Source of the DNA: Incurvaria masculella
Lineage: Eukaryota; Arthropoda; Insecta; Lepidoptera; Incurvariidae
Assembly: GCA_946894095.1 (NCBI GenBank)
Contig: OX335642.1
Coordinates: forward strand, 2,863,021-2,927,020
DNA: 64,000 bases
Direction of reading: 5' to 3'
The notes beneath the pieces were generated by a model that searched no databases, was not told the origin of the DNA, and was given only the letters and a program-made list of their open reading frames with translations. The translations under genes and the position numbers were made by a program. Positions 62,101 to 64,000 of the stretch are shown here, piece by piece. The stretch's first letter is position 1. The number at the start of each line of letters is the position of its first letter.

Positions 62101-63797
62101 GGAAGTTAACAAATATTTAGTTGCATAAAACAAAACGAAATTTTCTTACATAAAATTATTTCTCAGTAATTGGTATTTATTTATCTACTTTGATTTTTTA
62201 CTTTAAAAGTATAACTATAAAAGTGAACCTTGCTTTAAGACCTGAATTCTTCTATGTATTGATGTTGTCCATAGTAATTAGCCCTCAACCCAATTTCACT
62301 TAGTATAATCACAGCAACATTTAGTAGGCACATTTTTCCAGATTTTCTTTTATTTTACTACCATTTTATAATTTATTTTTCTTTTTTTCTCCCGCCCCAA
62401 ACCAGCCCTGACAGAACTGGGAGAGCTAAGCGTCACCCCCACGCGAGTGGAGGAGCCGCGGGCGACAGACAACTCCCAATCTGTCATCGTGTACGTCTCA
62501 ATATCGGCGGCCATTTTGATTTTGACCAACATCGCGTTGATCGCTTGCTTTCTTTGGCGAAGAAGGGCCAGGCAAATGAAAGGTAAATTGATGAATAACT
62601 CAATATTACTCCCCTAATCCCCAATCCACTAATACAAAGATCCCCAACAGTCAGTCAGTCAGTCAGTCAACGTGTTTGCGTCCACTGCTGGACATACGCC
62701 TCTCCAATTTTTCTCCAGTCCTCCCGGCCCTCAGCGGTACAGAACCACTGCTTTCGAAGATTCCCAACATCAGATGCAAATTAGATTGATTTGTTTTATA
62801 TTATTATTACATTACTTTCACATCTTGTATATTGTTTGTTACTTTCTTCATTGAAATACAATAGCTTTTACATGAATTTTATTTCTGTGCTGTAAGTGTA
62901 TTTTCTTTGCATGTATTCAAATAAGTACAGTGGCATGTTTTCAAATATATGAACTCCAAAGAGAAAGGGCCACGATTGCAGGAACACACGTCCAAGTTCA
63001 TCACCGTTTAAACACGTCTATTAGTAAACCGCATGGAGTTGTGTCAACTCCCATACATTGTGTCAAGAAAAGTGACGTGTTTAGTCATGTATATTGACGA
63101 TATTTCTACGTTGATGTCATTTCGTGCACTTGGCCTTTAGTCTCTTGTTCTTATGTATGTAAATATAATAAAAGATCTCGGATTTGTCTCTGTTTCCTGC
63201 GTATAGACCTAGATAAGTAGATACCTACCTAATTTTATATGTACTTAGCGTGTACAATATTTTTAATAAAAACAAGAAGGTCACCAAAGTGCAGTCCCTA
63301 TGTATTCGTACCTATAAAAGTCAAGATTCTTGAAATAACGAACTCATGAATCGTTTTCCAGATTATCAGTCTAAAAAATACCTGGAGAAACTGGTACATG
63401 GATACATTTCATCCCAAAAATATCAGATGAAATTAGAAACAAATTTTAGTCATCACCTTAAAAACTGTCAAGTACATAACTTCAGAGTCTGGCTCATAAC
63501 CTCAAAACTAAACACAACCTTCAACTTTGAGGTTACATCACAACATAACCTCAAAGTCGAACATCTAACTTCAAAAACTCAAACACGTCATCTATATATC
63601 CAGAACAAGCCGGCCAGTCGTCCAAATCGGCGACCATCGAAATGTACGCCCCGTCGTCCTACAACGACACGATGACCGGCGAGACGCTCTCGTCCGTGTC
63701 CGAGAAGTCGGAGACGTACTCGGAGGGGGACGAGCACGCGATCCCGCCGCCGATACCGGACGTGCCGATCATGCCGAGCCGACACGCGCTGGGCCAG
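16987..63797 (+). CDS. sns/hbs: Nephrin-family Ig/FNIII adhesion receptor (Sns/Hibris-like), partial, multi-exon
   Basis: Eighteen exons (listed separately) join in a continuous frame. Order: end of one Ig domain, six more Ig-like domains, one FNIII domain, a transmembrane helix and a cytoplasmic segment. Sns, Hibris and vertebrate nephrin have tandem Ig domains, one FNIII and a single membrane pass. In flies they bind Kirre/Roughest on partner cells in myoblast fusion, nephrocyte slit diaphragms and eye patterning; that role here is inference from the family. Landmarks recalled from the family are SNPPAEIKW, SSGGNPLATLTWYKNDKK and a tail with YAPSSYNDT followed by TGETLSSVSEKSE. About 858 codons are present. 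The 5' exons lie upstream of the window, since none are visible in the first 17 kb, and the 3' end lies downstream. Most junctions are phase 1. Whether this is the sns or the hbs orthologue cannot be decided here. Confidence 0.93.
17752..18080. repeat. Dispersed repeat (ACCGACTTCAAAAAAG family)
   Basis: AACCGACTTCAAAAAAGAAG GAGGTTCTCAATTCGACTG is a very common lepidopteran repeat start. A second copy opens at 41459. No coding capacity. Confidence 0.55.
18283..18686. mobile_element. TTAA-MITE family D, copy 1
   Basis: Ends TTAAGGGGGT and ACCCCCTTAA, with inner inverted blocks GTAGATGGCGCCACA and GTGGCGCCATCTACATGG. The interior matches 23002-23646 (for example ATAGCAGAAATAG). Confidence 0.82.
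20093..20268 (-). mobile_element. SINE body fragment (shared-body family)
   Basis: TTGGATGGCTAATACCACAC to GTGCCGCTTCGGGCAATTTT is the reverse complement of the family's 3' half, moderately diverged. Confidence 0.7.
20708..21083. mobile_element. TTAA-MITE family B, copy 2
   Basis: TTAA flanks at 20708-20711 and 21080-21083 enclose arms of over 100 bases. GGCCCGTAAGCTATGTTCCC and AACGTAGTTTACTAATCATT on the left are mirrored on the right, with the shared CAAATATCAAGCAAATTGG. Confidence 0.83.
22639..22990 (+). mobile_element. TTAA-MITE family R, copy 2 (right end unclear)
   Basis: It begins TTAAGGCGCTAGGACTA as in 15854. A CCCTGTTTTCACCAC-type segment intervenes, then 22778-22945 matches family R again. 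The inverted right end was not found before the TTAA at 23002. Confidence 0.6.
23002..23646. mobile_element. TTAA-MITE family D, copy 2, with nested TIR element
   Basis: Ends TTAAGGGGGTGTGTGCGTC and ACGCACACACCCATTAA, with inner GTAGATGGCGCCAC and GTGGCGCCAGCTACATGG. A 240-base element (23370-23609) interrupts it. Its last TTAA (23643-23646) is the first TTAA of the next element. Confidence 0.85.
23370..23609. mobile_element. Nested TIR element with 3-bp duplication
   Basis: GGGTCCATTCAGGTAAGAGT and GAGTTCGAGTTCG on the left are mirrored by CGAATTCGAACTCACTCTTG and CCCTGAATGGACCC on the right. CTG flanks both sides (23367-23369, 23610-23612), and the uninterrupted family D copy 1 shows the empty site ACTGTGGCGCC. 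Confidence 0.8.
23643..24363. mobile_element. TTAA-MITE family C, copy 2
   Basis: Begins TTAAGGTGGCCCTTCCC and ends GCGAAGGCCCACCTTAA. It matches 11985-12530 throughout, except for an extra block of about 160 bases (roughly 24065-24225). It shares TTAA with family D on the left and family B on the right. Confidence 0.85.
24360..24681. mobile_element. TTAA-MITE family B, copy 1
   Basis: Begins TTAAGGTGGGACCGTGAGC and ends GCTTACGGGCCGTTCTTAA. The arms of over 100 bases are inverted copies with ATGTAGTTTACTAATCATTT and TTTGCTTGATATTTGG. It abuts family C through a single TTAA. Confidence 0.85.
24696..25028 (+). mobile_element. (GACG)n-associated repeat, copy with long GACG tract
   Basis: Same family as 5871-6163, with a GACG/GGAC microsatellite of about 65 bases (24903-24970). 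It lies in the intron just before exon b. Confidence 0.88.
25118..25285 (+). CDS. sns/hbs: Exon b: N-terminal half of Ig domain (Ig4 by inference)
   Basis: The acceptor CGTTGCAG precedes a phase-1 start that joins exon a as LTVL-FAPAHVSISGPGEA. The B-strand cysteine is in PLACSTAP and the C-strand tryptophan in SNPPAEIKW, a signature of the Sns/Hibris/nephrin family. The exon ends MSPEG at donor GTGAGC (25286), phase 1. The reading frame runs open into the intron for about 60 bases. A (GACG)n repeat ends only about 90 bases upstream of the acceptor. Confidence 0.93.
25286..27047 (+). other. sns/hbs: 1.8-kb intron between exons b and c, with a duplicated segment
   Basis: A segment of about 130 bases starting just after the donor (25296-25428) recurs, diverged, at 25698-25828. 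Two diverged direct copies of about 100 bases lie at 26650-26875. The rest is AT-rich with no recognised feature. Confidence 0.7.
25296..25828. repeat. sns/hbs: Intronic direct duplication downstream of exon b donor
   Basis: 25296-25428 (TGGATTATTTTGCGCGCGGC, then CTAAACGGTCGCCATCTTGA and CTGCTCTTTAAACGTGAAAA) recurs at 25698-25828 with about 15 percent difference by eye. Confidence 0.8.
27048..27179 (+). CDS. sns/hbs: Exon c: C-terminal half of Ig domain (Ig4)
   Basis: The acceptor GTGTTGCAG is followed by a phase-1 start. The peptide GGWITTSNITVVVEPNRR leads to the F-strand cysteine in TVCHGLNVQLTENVV and ends THTINVL, leaving one base (donor GTAAGT at 27180). It completes the Ig domain begun in exon b. 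NIT is a potential N-glycosylation site. A 24.6-kb intron follows, the longest in the window. Confidence 0.93.
28667..28978 (-). other. Unassigned 103-codon open frame
   Basis: An ATG-started frame with hydrophobic stretches (MCLNIFISVTESI; EILLGFMTINGSLTSILSSL). I recognise no family. No splice context, promoter or repeat match was seen. It lies inside the 24.6-kb intron on the opposite strand. It may be a chance frame, a fragment of an unrecognised transposon, or a nested gene. Confidence 0.2.
29395..29645 (+). repeat. Dispersed repeat family G, copy 1
   Basis: TTTTTGGTAGTCAAACCACA, CGCGGATTCGATCAA and AAGAAGAACCCGCAAAGAAA recur at 33299, 41107, 46985 (minus) and 48196 (minus). It looks like a non-LTR element 3' end, but the source was not identified. 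Confidence 0.65.
30255..30574 (+). mobile_element. (GACG)n-associated repeat, full copy
   Basis: Same start, middle and GGAACCCTAAAA end as 5871-6163. The GACG tract is at about 30461-30516. A run of G (30329-30336) interrupts the middle. Confidence 0.87.
31131..31195 (+). mobile_element. (GACG)n-associated repeat, 3' fragment
   Basis: Only the end of the unit is present: CGGACGGACAGCGGAGGCTT followed by the GGGTTCCGTC...ACCCTAAAAAA terminus. Confidence 0.75.
31652..31887 (+). mobile_element. SINE with tRNA-like head, 3'-truncated
   Basis: The head carries TGGCTGGCGGTTAACGCC (box A type) and GGGTTCGAATCCC (excellent box B). The body starts CGTGGTTCGGATTCCACGTT and breaks off at GGTACCATCTCATT, where another repeat begins. 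No acceptor-stem pairing was seen, so I do not call it a tRNA gene. Confidence 0.8.
31888..32290 (+). repeat. Dispersed repeat family S, uninterrupted copy
   Basis: TAAGAGCATCCTCATACCTA, ACGAGATAGCCAGAGCCC and GTGACCAACCCGCATAACGC to TGGTAGAACGTTAGCTGG recur in order at 33253-33920. The 5' end coincides with the break in a SINE. Confidence 0.7.
32312..32396. repeat. Short tandem duplication
   Basis: The block AATCAAACCATTCGCATTG (A or G) CTAGTATAA is present twice in a row with a period of about 41 bases. A related CGCATTGGCTAGTATAATAA is at 33930. Confidence 0.6.
32394..32540 (+). mobile_element. SINE body fragment (shared-body family)
   Basis: GTCGATCGAAGCGACGAAAA, CATCTAGTTCAATGTAGCCG, GGAAGGTCCTGGCATTGCAC and TATTAGCCATCCACACC match the family's 3' half. 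Confidence 0.75.
32650..32822 (+). mobile_element. (GACG)n-associated repeat, degenerate fragment
   Basis: TTTTATAGCGGCAATAGAAC, ATTACGGTTCCTAAAATACAG and TAGTAATAGGGTCAC match the family's middle and end. Both termini are decayed. Confidence 0.6.
33253..33920 (+). repeat. Dispersed repeat family S, copy interrupted by family G
   Basis: The same sequence as 31888-32290, split by a family G insertion (about 33299-33590) that begins TTTCATTTCATTTATTTATT. The pre-insertion site is visible in the uninterrupted copy as TTTTTGCGATAAAAACGAG. Confidence 0.72.
34084..34347 (+). mobile_element. (GACG)n-associated repeat: terminal scrap plus nearly full copy
   Basis: A family 3' end (34084-34106) is followed immediately by the start of a second copy, AAAAACCGGTCAGTTGCGAG, ending GGAACCCTAAAAA at 34347. 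The GACG tract is nearly absent. This is head-to-tail insertion at the A-rich end of an older copy. Confidence 0.8.
34976..35515. repeat. AT-rich palindromic element with about 14 CGTATAAT motifs
   Basis: CGTATAAT or its reverse complement occurs about 14 times. The left half has CCATGCAGAACGTATAATGG TCACAACGTATAAT and the right half its reverse complement ATACGTTGTGACTATTATAC GCTATGCATGG. The two halves form an imperfect inverted repeat of roughly 130 bases per arm. Confidence 0.65.
35627..35658 (-). mobile_element. (GACG)n-associated repeat, 5' scrap
   Basis: CGAGTCCGACTCGTACTTGG followed by CCGGTTTTTT is the reverse complement of the family's first 32 bases. Confidence 0.6.
36040..36175 (+). 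mobile_element. RTE-like LINE reverse-transcriptase fragment
   Basis: The frame reads GDIVTRVVKVIYTWLDYVD then RMSGERKIHL, matching the VTRVERGMLRWFGHVERMS segment found near the C-terminus of RTE-type LINE reverse transcriptases. Nothing upstream of it remains. Confidence 0.6.
38465..38846 (+). mobile_element. 5S-rRNA-headed SINE, full copy 1
   Basis: The head CCGAAGTTAAGCAACGCTGG followed by GTCCGGTCTGG and ATGGATGGGTGACC matches the internal control region (box A, intermediate element, box C) of 5S rRNA. From CGTGGTTCGGATTCCACGTT onward it is the same body as the tRNA-headed copies, ending TAGCCATCCATGTCCAGTCA and an A-rich tail. Confidence 0.9.
39157..40188. mobile_element. Minisatellite-filled TIR element with 8-bp target duplication
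   Basis: The direct repeat ATTGGACA (39157-39164; 40181-40188) flanks inverted termini CGAGGGGTCACTCACTC (39165-39181) and GAGTGACTAACCCCTCG (40164-40180), which match at 15 of 17 positions. Between them nearly all of the roughly 1 kb is degenerate 10-base repeats of the TTTGGNAATC type. On the right (39730-40110) they form a 40-base higher-order unit, and on the left a pair of about 138 bases. An 8-bp duplication fits hAT, P or Mutator-type insertion. No transposase ORF. Confidence 0.85.
41107..41225 (+). repeat. Dispersed repeat family G, copy 3
   Basis: CTTTTTGGTAGTCAAACTAC, CACAAAGATCCGCGGATTCT and AAGAAGAACCCACAAAGAAA match 29395 onward. Confidence 0.6.
42768..43190 (-). mobile_element. 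SINE with tandem tRNA-like heads and shared body
   Basis: Reverse complement of the family: body from 42775 to about 43015, then a tRNA-like head with box-B-like GGTTTAATTCGG. The box-A segment CTCGTAGCCTAGTG is repeated two or three times at 43127-43190, as a tandem duplication of the promoter start. Confidence 0.82.
43834..44690 (-). mobile_element. 5'-truncated CR1/jockey-like LINE
   Basis: On the minus strand an ORF of 132 codons (44657 to 44259) contains YRRELKWLPIRFRRNCHLL, ILKNPKSPEYLRSRF and CFFSNSFTVHAARLWNSL. This is the C-terminal end of a non-LTR reverse transcriptase polyprotein. About 400 bases of 3' untranslated sequence follow and end in AATAAAGAATTTATTCATTT with ATTC repeats. 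The catalytic part is missing and the insert is dead-on-arrival type. Confidence 0.85.
45651..45722. mobile_element. Very short TIR element
   Basis: GTATTCAGAG at the left and CTCTGAATAC at the right are perfect inverted repeats around GGCGGACTAACTTTAATCCG. A related, longer sequence with the same core is at about 760-875. Confidence 0.6.
45758..46026 (-). mobile_element. (GACG)n-associated repeat, full copy
   Basis: Reverse complement of the family unit: starts TTTTTAGGGTTCCGTACCC, has a short CCGT tract near 45810-45835, and ends CGCACTTGGCCGGTTTTT. Confidence 0.86.
46985..47056 (-). repeat. Dispersed repeat family G, copy 4
   Basis: AATTTCTTTGCGGATTCTTC TTCACCGAGTTAATCCGCGG is the reverse complement of the family core. 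Confidence 0.6.
47058..47225. repeat. Dispersed repeat shared with 62970-63135
   Basis: CCGAGTGCACGAAAGGACAC, CGTCAACG and CACGCTACTTTTTATAG correspond, in reverse complement, to CGTTGATGTCATTTCGTGCA and neighbouring blocks near 63060-63135. Confidence 0.5.
47224..47372. mobile_element. Small MITE
   Basis: CTGGGATAAATAGTCGTAA and TTACGACTATTTATCTCAG form terminal inverted repeats around about 110 bases containing two GACGCCAC blocks in direct orientation. Confidence 0.65.
47692..47932 (-). mobile_element. SINE body fragment (shared-body family)
   Basis: CTGGATGGAAAACACGGACA, AGACCATCTTTAATTAAATG and CCCAACCCGGGTGGGACTCT match the reverse complement of the body; the part nearest the tail is diverged. 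Confidence 0.7.
48196..48440 (-). repeat. Family G copy interrupted by a 140-base insertion
   Basis: AGTTTCTTTGCGGATTATTC and GACGTAACTT are family G (minus). Between them 48267-48406 is inserted, flanked by the 12-base direct repeat CTATCAGTTTTT (48255-48266; 48407-48418). The insert contains the inverted pair GTTTTGAAAACTCACGG and CCATAAGTTTTCAAAAC. Confidence 0.7.
49074..49364 (-). mobile_element. (GACG)n-associated repeat, full copy
   Basis: Reverse complement of the family unit: TTTTTAGGTTTCCGTACCCA, CCGT tract near 49131-49150, and end CTTGGCCGGTTTTTTT. Confidence 0.86.
51025..51401 (+). mobile_element. 5S-rRNA-headed SINE, full copy 2, with target-site duplication
   Basis: Near-identical by eye to 38465-38846, with the same 5S box A/IE/box C head and the same body, ending in A9. 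It is flanked by CGTAAC at 51019-51024 and 51402-51407, a short target-site duplication typical of LINE-mobilised SINEs. Confidence 0.9.
51828..51964 (+). CDS. sns/hbs: Exon d: N-terminal half of Ig domain (Ig5)
   Basis: The acceptor TTGTTCCAG is followed by a phase-1 start that joins exon c as INVL-YPPSAPMVSGYTPG, which confirms the long-intron join. The B-strand cysteine is in KLLCISSGGNP and the C-strand tryptophan in LATLTWYKNDKK, a highly conserved Sns/Hibris block. The exon ends in phase 0 at AAG|GTGGGC (51965). Confidence 0.94.
52316..52469 (+). CDS. sns/hbs: Exon e: C-terminal half of Ig domain (Ig5)
   Basis: The acceptor CCCGTTCCAG precedes a phase-0 start. The peptide IHSTTKATDKSVSAEISIL is followed by TNVTDNLAQYRCEAANS, with the F-strand Tyr-x-Cys and an NVT glycosylation sequon. 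It ends ETVTLSVH plus one base at donor GTAAGT (52470). It completes the domain begun in exon d. Confidence 0.94.
53112..53249 (+). CDS. sns/hbs: Exon f: N-terminal half of Ig domain (Ig6)
   Basis: The acceptor GGCCCGCAG is followed by a phase-1 start. The peptide FAPEAVKVRAEPAELRPGET leads to B-strand LICDAASSNPPAAL and C-strand SWWRDGIPVQ. The donor is GTGGGT at 53250, leaving phase 1. The third codon position is almost always G or C, as in the other large exons of this gene. Confidence 0.93.
53839..53925 (+). CDS. sns/hbs: Exon g: middle of Ig domain (Ig6)
   Basis: The acceptor TTTGTTTCAG precedes a phase-1 start giving GLPATSKPGLHGGTVSTIEL, then KLNVTKEMNG. The exon ends with one base of a Gly codon at the weak donor GTTGGT (53926). 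This is the only donor that joins exon h in frame as MNG-AVYTCQAMNE. A stronger-looking GTGAGT lies at 53997, but its use shifts frame and meets a stop nine codons into exon h. NVT is a glycosylation sequon. Confidence 0.87.
54269..54346 (+). CDS. sns/hbs: Exon h: C-terminal end of Ig domain (Ig6)
   Basis: The acceptor CGTTTCTAG is followed by a phase-1 start. The peptide AVYTCQAMNEALQRSVHDA carries the F-strand Tyr-x-Cys, then QTLKVL and one base at donor GTGAGT (54347). It is 78 bases long and completes the Ig domain started in exon f. Splitting one Ig domain over three exons is a feature of this part of the gene. Confidence 0.92.
54396..54668 (-). mobile_element. SINE body (shared-body family) in intron h-i
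   Basis: ACATGAATGGCAAATACCAC, GATGGAAAACACGGACAATT and CGTGTAATCCGAACCACGAT are the reverse complement of the family body. It fills most of the 481-base intron between exons h and i. Confidence 0.75.
54828..54983 (+). CDS. sns/hbs: Exon i: N-terminal half of Ig domain (Ig7)
   Basis: The acceptor CTGGTTGCAG precedes a phase-1 start. The peptide YAPIFDAVARETSGSENESL is followed by VVALRADGNPASVSYTWTKDG and ends AQAAYSTA plus one base (donor GTGAGT at 54984). The C-strand tryptophan is present. The usual B-strand cysteine is not: LVVALRADGNP has Leu where the other domains have Cys. This domain therefore probably lacks the canonical disulphide. Confidence 0.92.
54984..56044 (+). other. sns/hbs: 1.06-kb intron between exons i and j
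   Basis: Moderately AT-rich sequence with good splice sites at both ends. I recognise no repeat or additional exon in it; the open frames at 55268-55577 have no family resemblance. Confidence 0.6.
56045..56176 (+). CDS. sns/hbs: Exon j: C-terminal half of Ig domain (Ig7)
   Basis: The acceptor CACTTTCAG is followed by a phase-1 start. The peptide NDRIVSEGSILNITKLSRHD leads to AGVYTCEALNSQGAATI and NITISVN plus one base (donor GTAAGT at 56177). It shows the D-x-G-x-Y-x-C signature of an Ig F strand and two NIT sequons. It completes the domain begun in exon i. Confidence 0.93.
56606..56686 (+). CDS. sns/hbs: Exon k: start of Ig domain (Ig8)
   Basis: The acceptor CTTGTTCTAG precedes a phase-1 start. 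The peptide YPPSIKAVSQDIMVAP leads to the B-strand cysteine in DAILWCTAQG. The donor is GTAACA at 56687, leaving phase 1. Only 148 bases of intron separate it from exon l. Confidence 0.92.
56835..56982 (+). CDS. sns/hbs: Exon l: middle of Ig domain (Ig8)
   Basis: The acceptor TTCCCCCAG is followed by a phase-1 start. The peptide GNPLSEEHITWTRDKYSKF carries the C-strand tryptophan, followed by KNGTSYLHIEKADRADVGNF, the E/F strands of an Ig domain. It ends with two bases of an Arg codon at donor GTTAGT (56983). NGT is a glycosylation sequon. Confidence 0.92.
57639..57806. repeat. sns/hbs: 84-bp tandem duplication adjoining exon m
   Basis: Two copies (57639-57722, 57723-57806) both run CACAAAGCG to GCTTGACCGGTGGA with about four differences. 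The second ends 7 bases before exon m. The unit is a multiple of three and free of stops in the exon's frame. Confidence 0.9.
57814..57954 (+). CDS. sns/hbs: Exon m: end of Ig8, start of Ig9
   Basis: The acceptor GGACTCGCAG precedes a phase-2 start that completes NF-RCVVDNGVGKPASR (F-strand cysteine of Ig8). The next domain begins with VVKFAPEMVESPSALKF, and GRLSC supplies its B-strand cysteine. The exon ends in phase 2 at donor GTGAGT (57955). Two direct 84-bp repeats in the intron finish 7 bases before the exon. They are a multiple of three and open in the exon's frame. Confidence 0.92.
58358..59290 (+). mobile_element. Mariner element (cecropia/irritans-like), internally deleted, nested in a SINE
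   Basis: The terminal inverted repeats ATAGGTCGGGGAAAAAGT (left) and ACTTTTTCCCCAACCTAT (right) are each flanked by TA (58356-58357; 59291-59292). It is 933 bases long against about 1.3 kb for intact copies, and it lies within a SINE in the intron between exons m and n. Confidence 0.92.
58540..59213 (+). pseudogene. Mariner transposase pseudogene
   Basis: The intact N-terminal DNA-binding part begins at the ATG at 58540 and includes VAQIWFKRFQSGNFDVKDAH, RSGRPIT and LDIWVPHELTERNLMNR. A deletion then joins this to a segment read one frame over, LATQQKLREFGWEVLMHPPY, so the first two catalytic aspartates are gone. The third motif survives as YSPHLAPSDFHLF. A further nonsense codon (TGA at 59172) replaces the expected Trp after SLPTR. 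Inactive. Confidence 0.92.
59390..59625 (+). CDS. sns/hbs: Exon n: most of the last Ig domain (Ig9)
   Basis: The acceptor CAACGTTCAG is followed by a phase-2 start that joins exon m as LSC-TCNAAPAPVFTWSRKG. After the E strand come GDDYGAYECSARNELGG (F and G strands) and LLVTGAP plus one base (donor GTGAGT at 59626). NVS is a glycosylation sequon. This is the longest exon in the window and very GC-rich. A SINE fragment ends less than 30 bases upstream of it. Confidence 0.93.
59697..59996. mobile_element. MITE in intron n-o
   Basis: CTAAATTGGCGTTTACCGAA and TTCGGCGTAAATGCCAATTT form the terminal inverted repeats. The interior has two further inverted blocks (CAAACTGTCAAAATCAAACT and ACTGTCAAATCAAACTCGGG in direct orientation). 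Confidence 0.65.
60522..60630 (+). CDS. sns/hbs: Exon o: first half of fibronectin type III domain
   Basis: The acceptor GTTGTCAACAG precedes a phase-1 start. The peptide DQVTSLAVTNVTHSSATLEW has the conserved FNIII B-strand tryptophan. It continues IPGFDGGMQPSYRIRY and ends with two bases of an Arg codon (donor GTAAGA at 60631). NVT is a glycosylation sequon. One FNIII domain after the Ig array is the nephrin/Sns arrangement. Confidence 0.94.
60682..60890. repeat. sns/hbs: 40-bp tandem repeat array in the intron splitting the FNIII domain
   Basis: About five copies of a 40-base unit containing GTAAGCGTATGTTAAGAAGT and GTCACTTTAAAAGTTGAC. It occupies two thirds of the 323-base intron between exons o and p. 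Each unit contains a GTAAGC that resembles a splice donor. Confidence 0.9.
60954..61123 (+). CDS. sns/hbs: Exon p: second half of fibronectin type III domain
   Basis: The acceptor CCAACCGCAG is followed by a phase-2 start. The peptide RKLYDESYKYEDVTPLNATT leads to YTIYGLERSTDYVFSVMAIN, which shows the FNIII L-x-P-x-T-x-Y-like E/F-strand pattern, then GQSKYRPDDTKATTL plus one base (donor GTGAGT at 61124). NAT is a glycosylation sequon. Two candidate transmembrane exons follow in the same phase. Confidence 0.94.
61668..61832 (+). CDS. sns/hbs: Alternative exon q1: transmembrane segment, version 1
   Basis: The acceptor AATCTCGAAACAG, with a pyrimidine run about 30 bases upstream, precedes a phase-1 start. 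A Ser/Glu-rich stalk (SSVQSSSEEYNSY) leads to a hydrophobic helix, IFIITGTIVGTALILLN then VLVIGFCL, and a basic stop-transfer HRRTNKRIR. The donor GTTTGG (61833) is weak but leaves phase 1, as exon q2 does. Without splicing the frame runs 13 codons further to a stop at 61871-61873, which would give a receptor with a very short tail. No AATAAA was seen in the 500 bases that follow. The exon resembles q2 in helix pattern and position. I infer an alternative, probably mutually exclusive, exon. Confidence 0.72.
62406..62582 (+). CDS. sns/hbs: Exon q2: transmembrane segment, version 2
   Basis: The acceptor CCCCAAACCAG, after a long pyrimidine-rich stretch, precedes a phase-1 start. A stalk (ELGELSVTPTRVEEPRATDN) leads to the helix SVIVYVSISAAILILTN-IALIACFL and the basic WRRRARQMK. 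The good donor GTAAAT is at 62583, phase 1. It joins the cytoplasmic exon as QMK-EQAGQSSK. At 177 bases it is a multiple of three, so using q1, q2, both or neither would keep the frame. Confidence 0.9.
62583..63603 (+). other. sns/hbs: 1.0-kb intron between exons q2 and r
   Basis: It begins with a short (CAGT)n run at 62650-62669, followed by a widespread lepidopteran fragment reading CGTCCACTGCTGGACAT (62680-62696). A repeat at about 62970-63135 is shared in opposite orientation with 47058-47230. The rest is AT-rich. Confidence 0.6.
62650..62720. repeat. (CAGT)n run plus lepidopteran repeat fragment
   Basis: CAGTCAGTCAGTCAGTCAGT is followed by CGTGTTTGCGTCCACTGCTG GACATACGCCTCTCC, a fragment of a widespread lepidopteran repeat. 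Confidence 0.5.
63604..63797 (+). CDS. sns/hbs: Exon r: cytoplasmic domain, conserved Sns-type block
   Basis: The acceptor CTATATATCCAG precedes a phase-1 start. The peptide EQAGQSSKSATIEMYAPSSY continues NDTMTGETLSSVSEKSE, a block I recognise from the tails of insect Sns/Hibris proteins, then a proline-rich IPPPIPDVPIMP. Tyrosines in EMYAPSSYND and ETYSEG are candidate phosphorylation sites by family analogy. It ends in phase 0 at CAG|GTGGGA (63798). No stop codon is reached, so the tail continues beyond the window. Confidence 0.9.
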
Positions 63798-63835
63798 GTG
63801 GGATTGGAATTTTGAAAGTATCTTTTTTTTATGGA

Positions 63836-63945
63836 ACCCGAAATGGCTTACCACATTTACTGTCATGACATTGCATTCCGGAAGAAATTAGGTGCCATGC
63901 CCGGACCTTCCCTTCATGAGCACGGCTGCATTGAACTGGATGGAA
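63836..63945 (-). mobile_element. SINE body fragment (shared-body family)
   Basis: TAGGTGCCATGCCCGGACCT, CATGAGCACGGCTGCATTGA and ACTGGATGGAATA match the reverse complement of the body. It lies in the intron after exon r. Confidence 0.72.
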
Positions 63946-63959
63946 TATCTTTAGATACA

Positions 63960-64000
63960 ATTATTCCGGGAGGTCACGACATTTTTGGTCACGATAAGGT
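63960..64000. repeat. Repeat start shared with 21400-21442
   Basis: ATTCCGGGAGGTCACGAC followed by TTTTTGGTCACGATAAG occurs here and at 21403-21440 with two differences. The element continues past the window end. Confidence 0.5.

Overview
The window is animal nuclear DNA, almost certainly from a moth or butterfly. AT-rich, repeat-packed introns surround short GC-rich exons with ordinary GT-AG splice sites. The repeats are lepidopteran in type: a repeat carrying (GACG)n tracts that ends in GGAACCCTAAAAA, broken mariner elements, TTAA-flanked MITEs, and RTE/CR1-like LINE scraps. No prokaryotic or viral gene organisation is present.

One host gene is visible, on the + strand from 16987 to beyond 63797. 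Its 18 certain exons and one alternative exon encode a nephrin-family immunoglobulin cell-adhesion receptor of the Sticks-and-stones/Hibris type. Reading order: the end of one Ig domain (16987-17123), then six further Ig domains (25118-59625), one fibronectin III domain (60522-61123), a transmembrane exon (62406-62582) and a conserved cytoplasmic exon (63604-63797). About 858 codons are present. The N-terminal exons lie upstream and the rest of the cytoplasmic tail lies downstream. A second, paralogous transmembrane exon (61668-61832) has the same phase as the one at 62406, so the gene appears able to choose between two membrane anchors and juxtamembrane tails.

Region by region: 1-16986 is most likely a long upstream intron, with a 1.1-kb tandem duplication (9294-11545), a deleted mariner (13056-14001) and many MITEs. 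17124-25117 is an 8-kb intron with a chain of TTAA-flanked MITEs. 27180-51827 is a 24.6-kb intron rich in SINEs; it holds a 1-kb minisatellite-filled element with terminal inverted repeats and an 8-bp target-site duplication (39165-40180), a 5'-truncated LINE, and two 5S-rRNA-headed SINEs. 51828-63797 is the exon-dense part; transposons and tandem repeats there come very close to several splice acceptors.

The main points for follow-up are: the two transmembrane exons; a SINE family whose one body is joined to either a tRNA-like or a 5S-like promoter head; different TTAA-MITE families joined end to end through single shared TTAA sites, in two separate chains; and the minisatellite-carrying TIR element. 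All repeat and exon calls come from reading the sequence by eye. No database search or alignment program was run.
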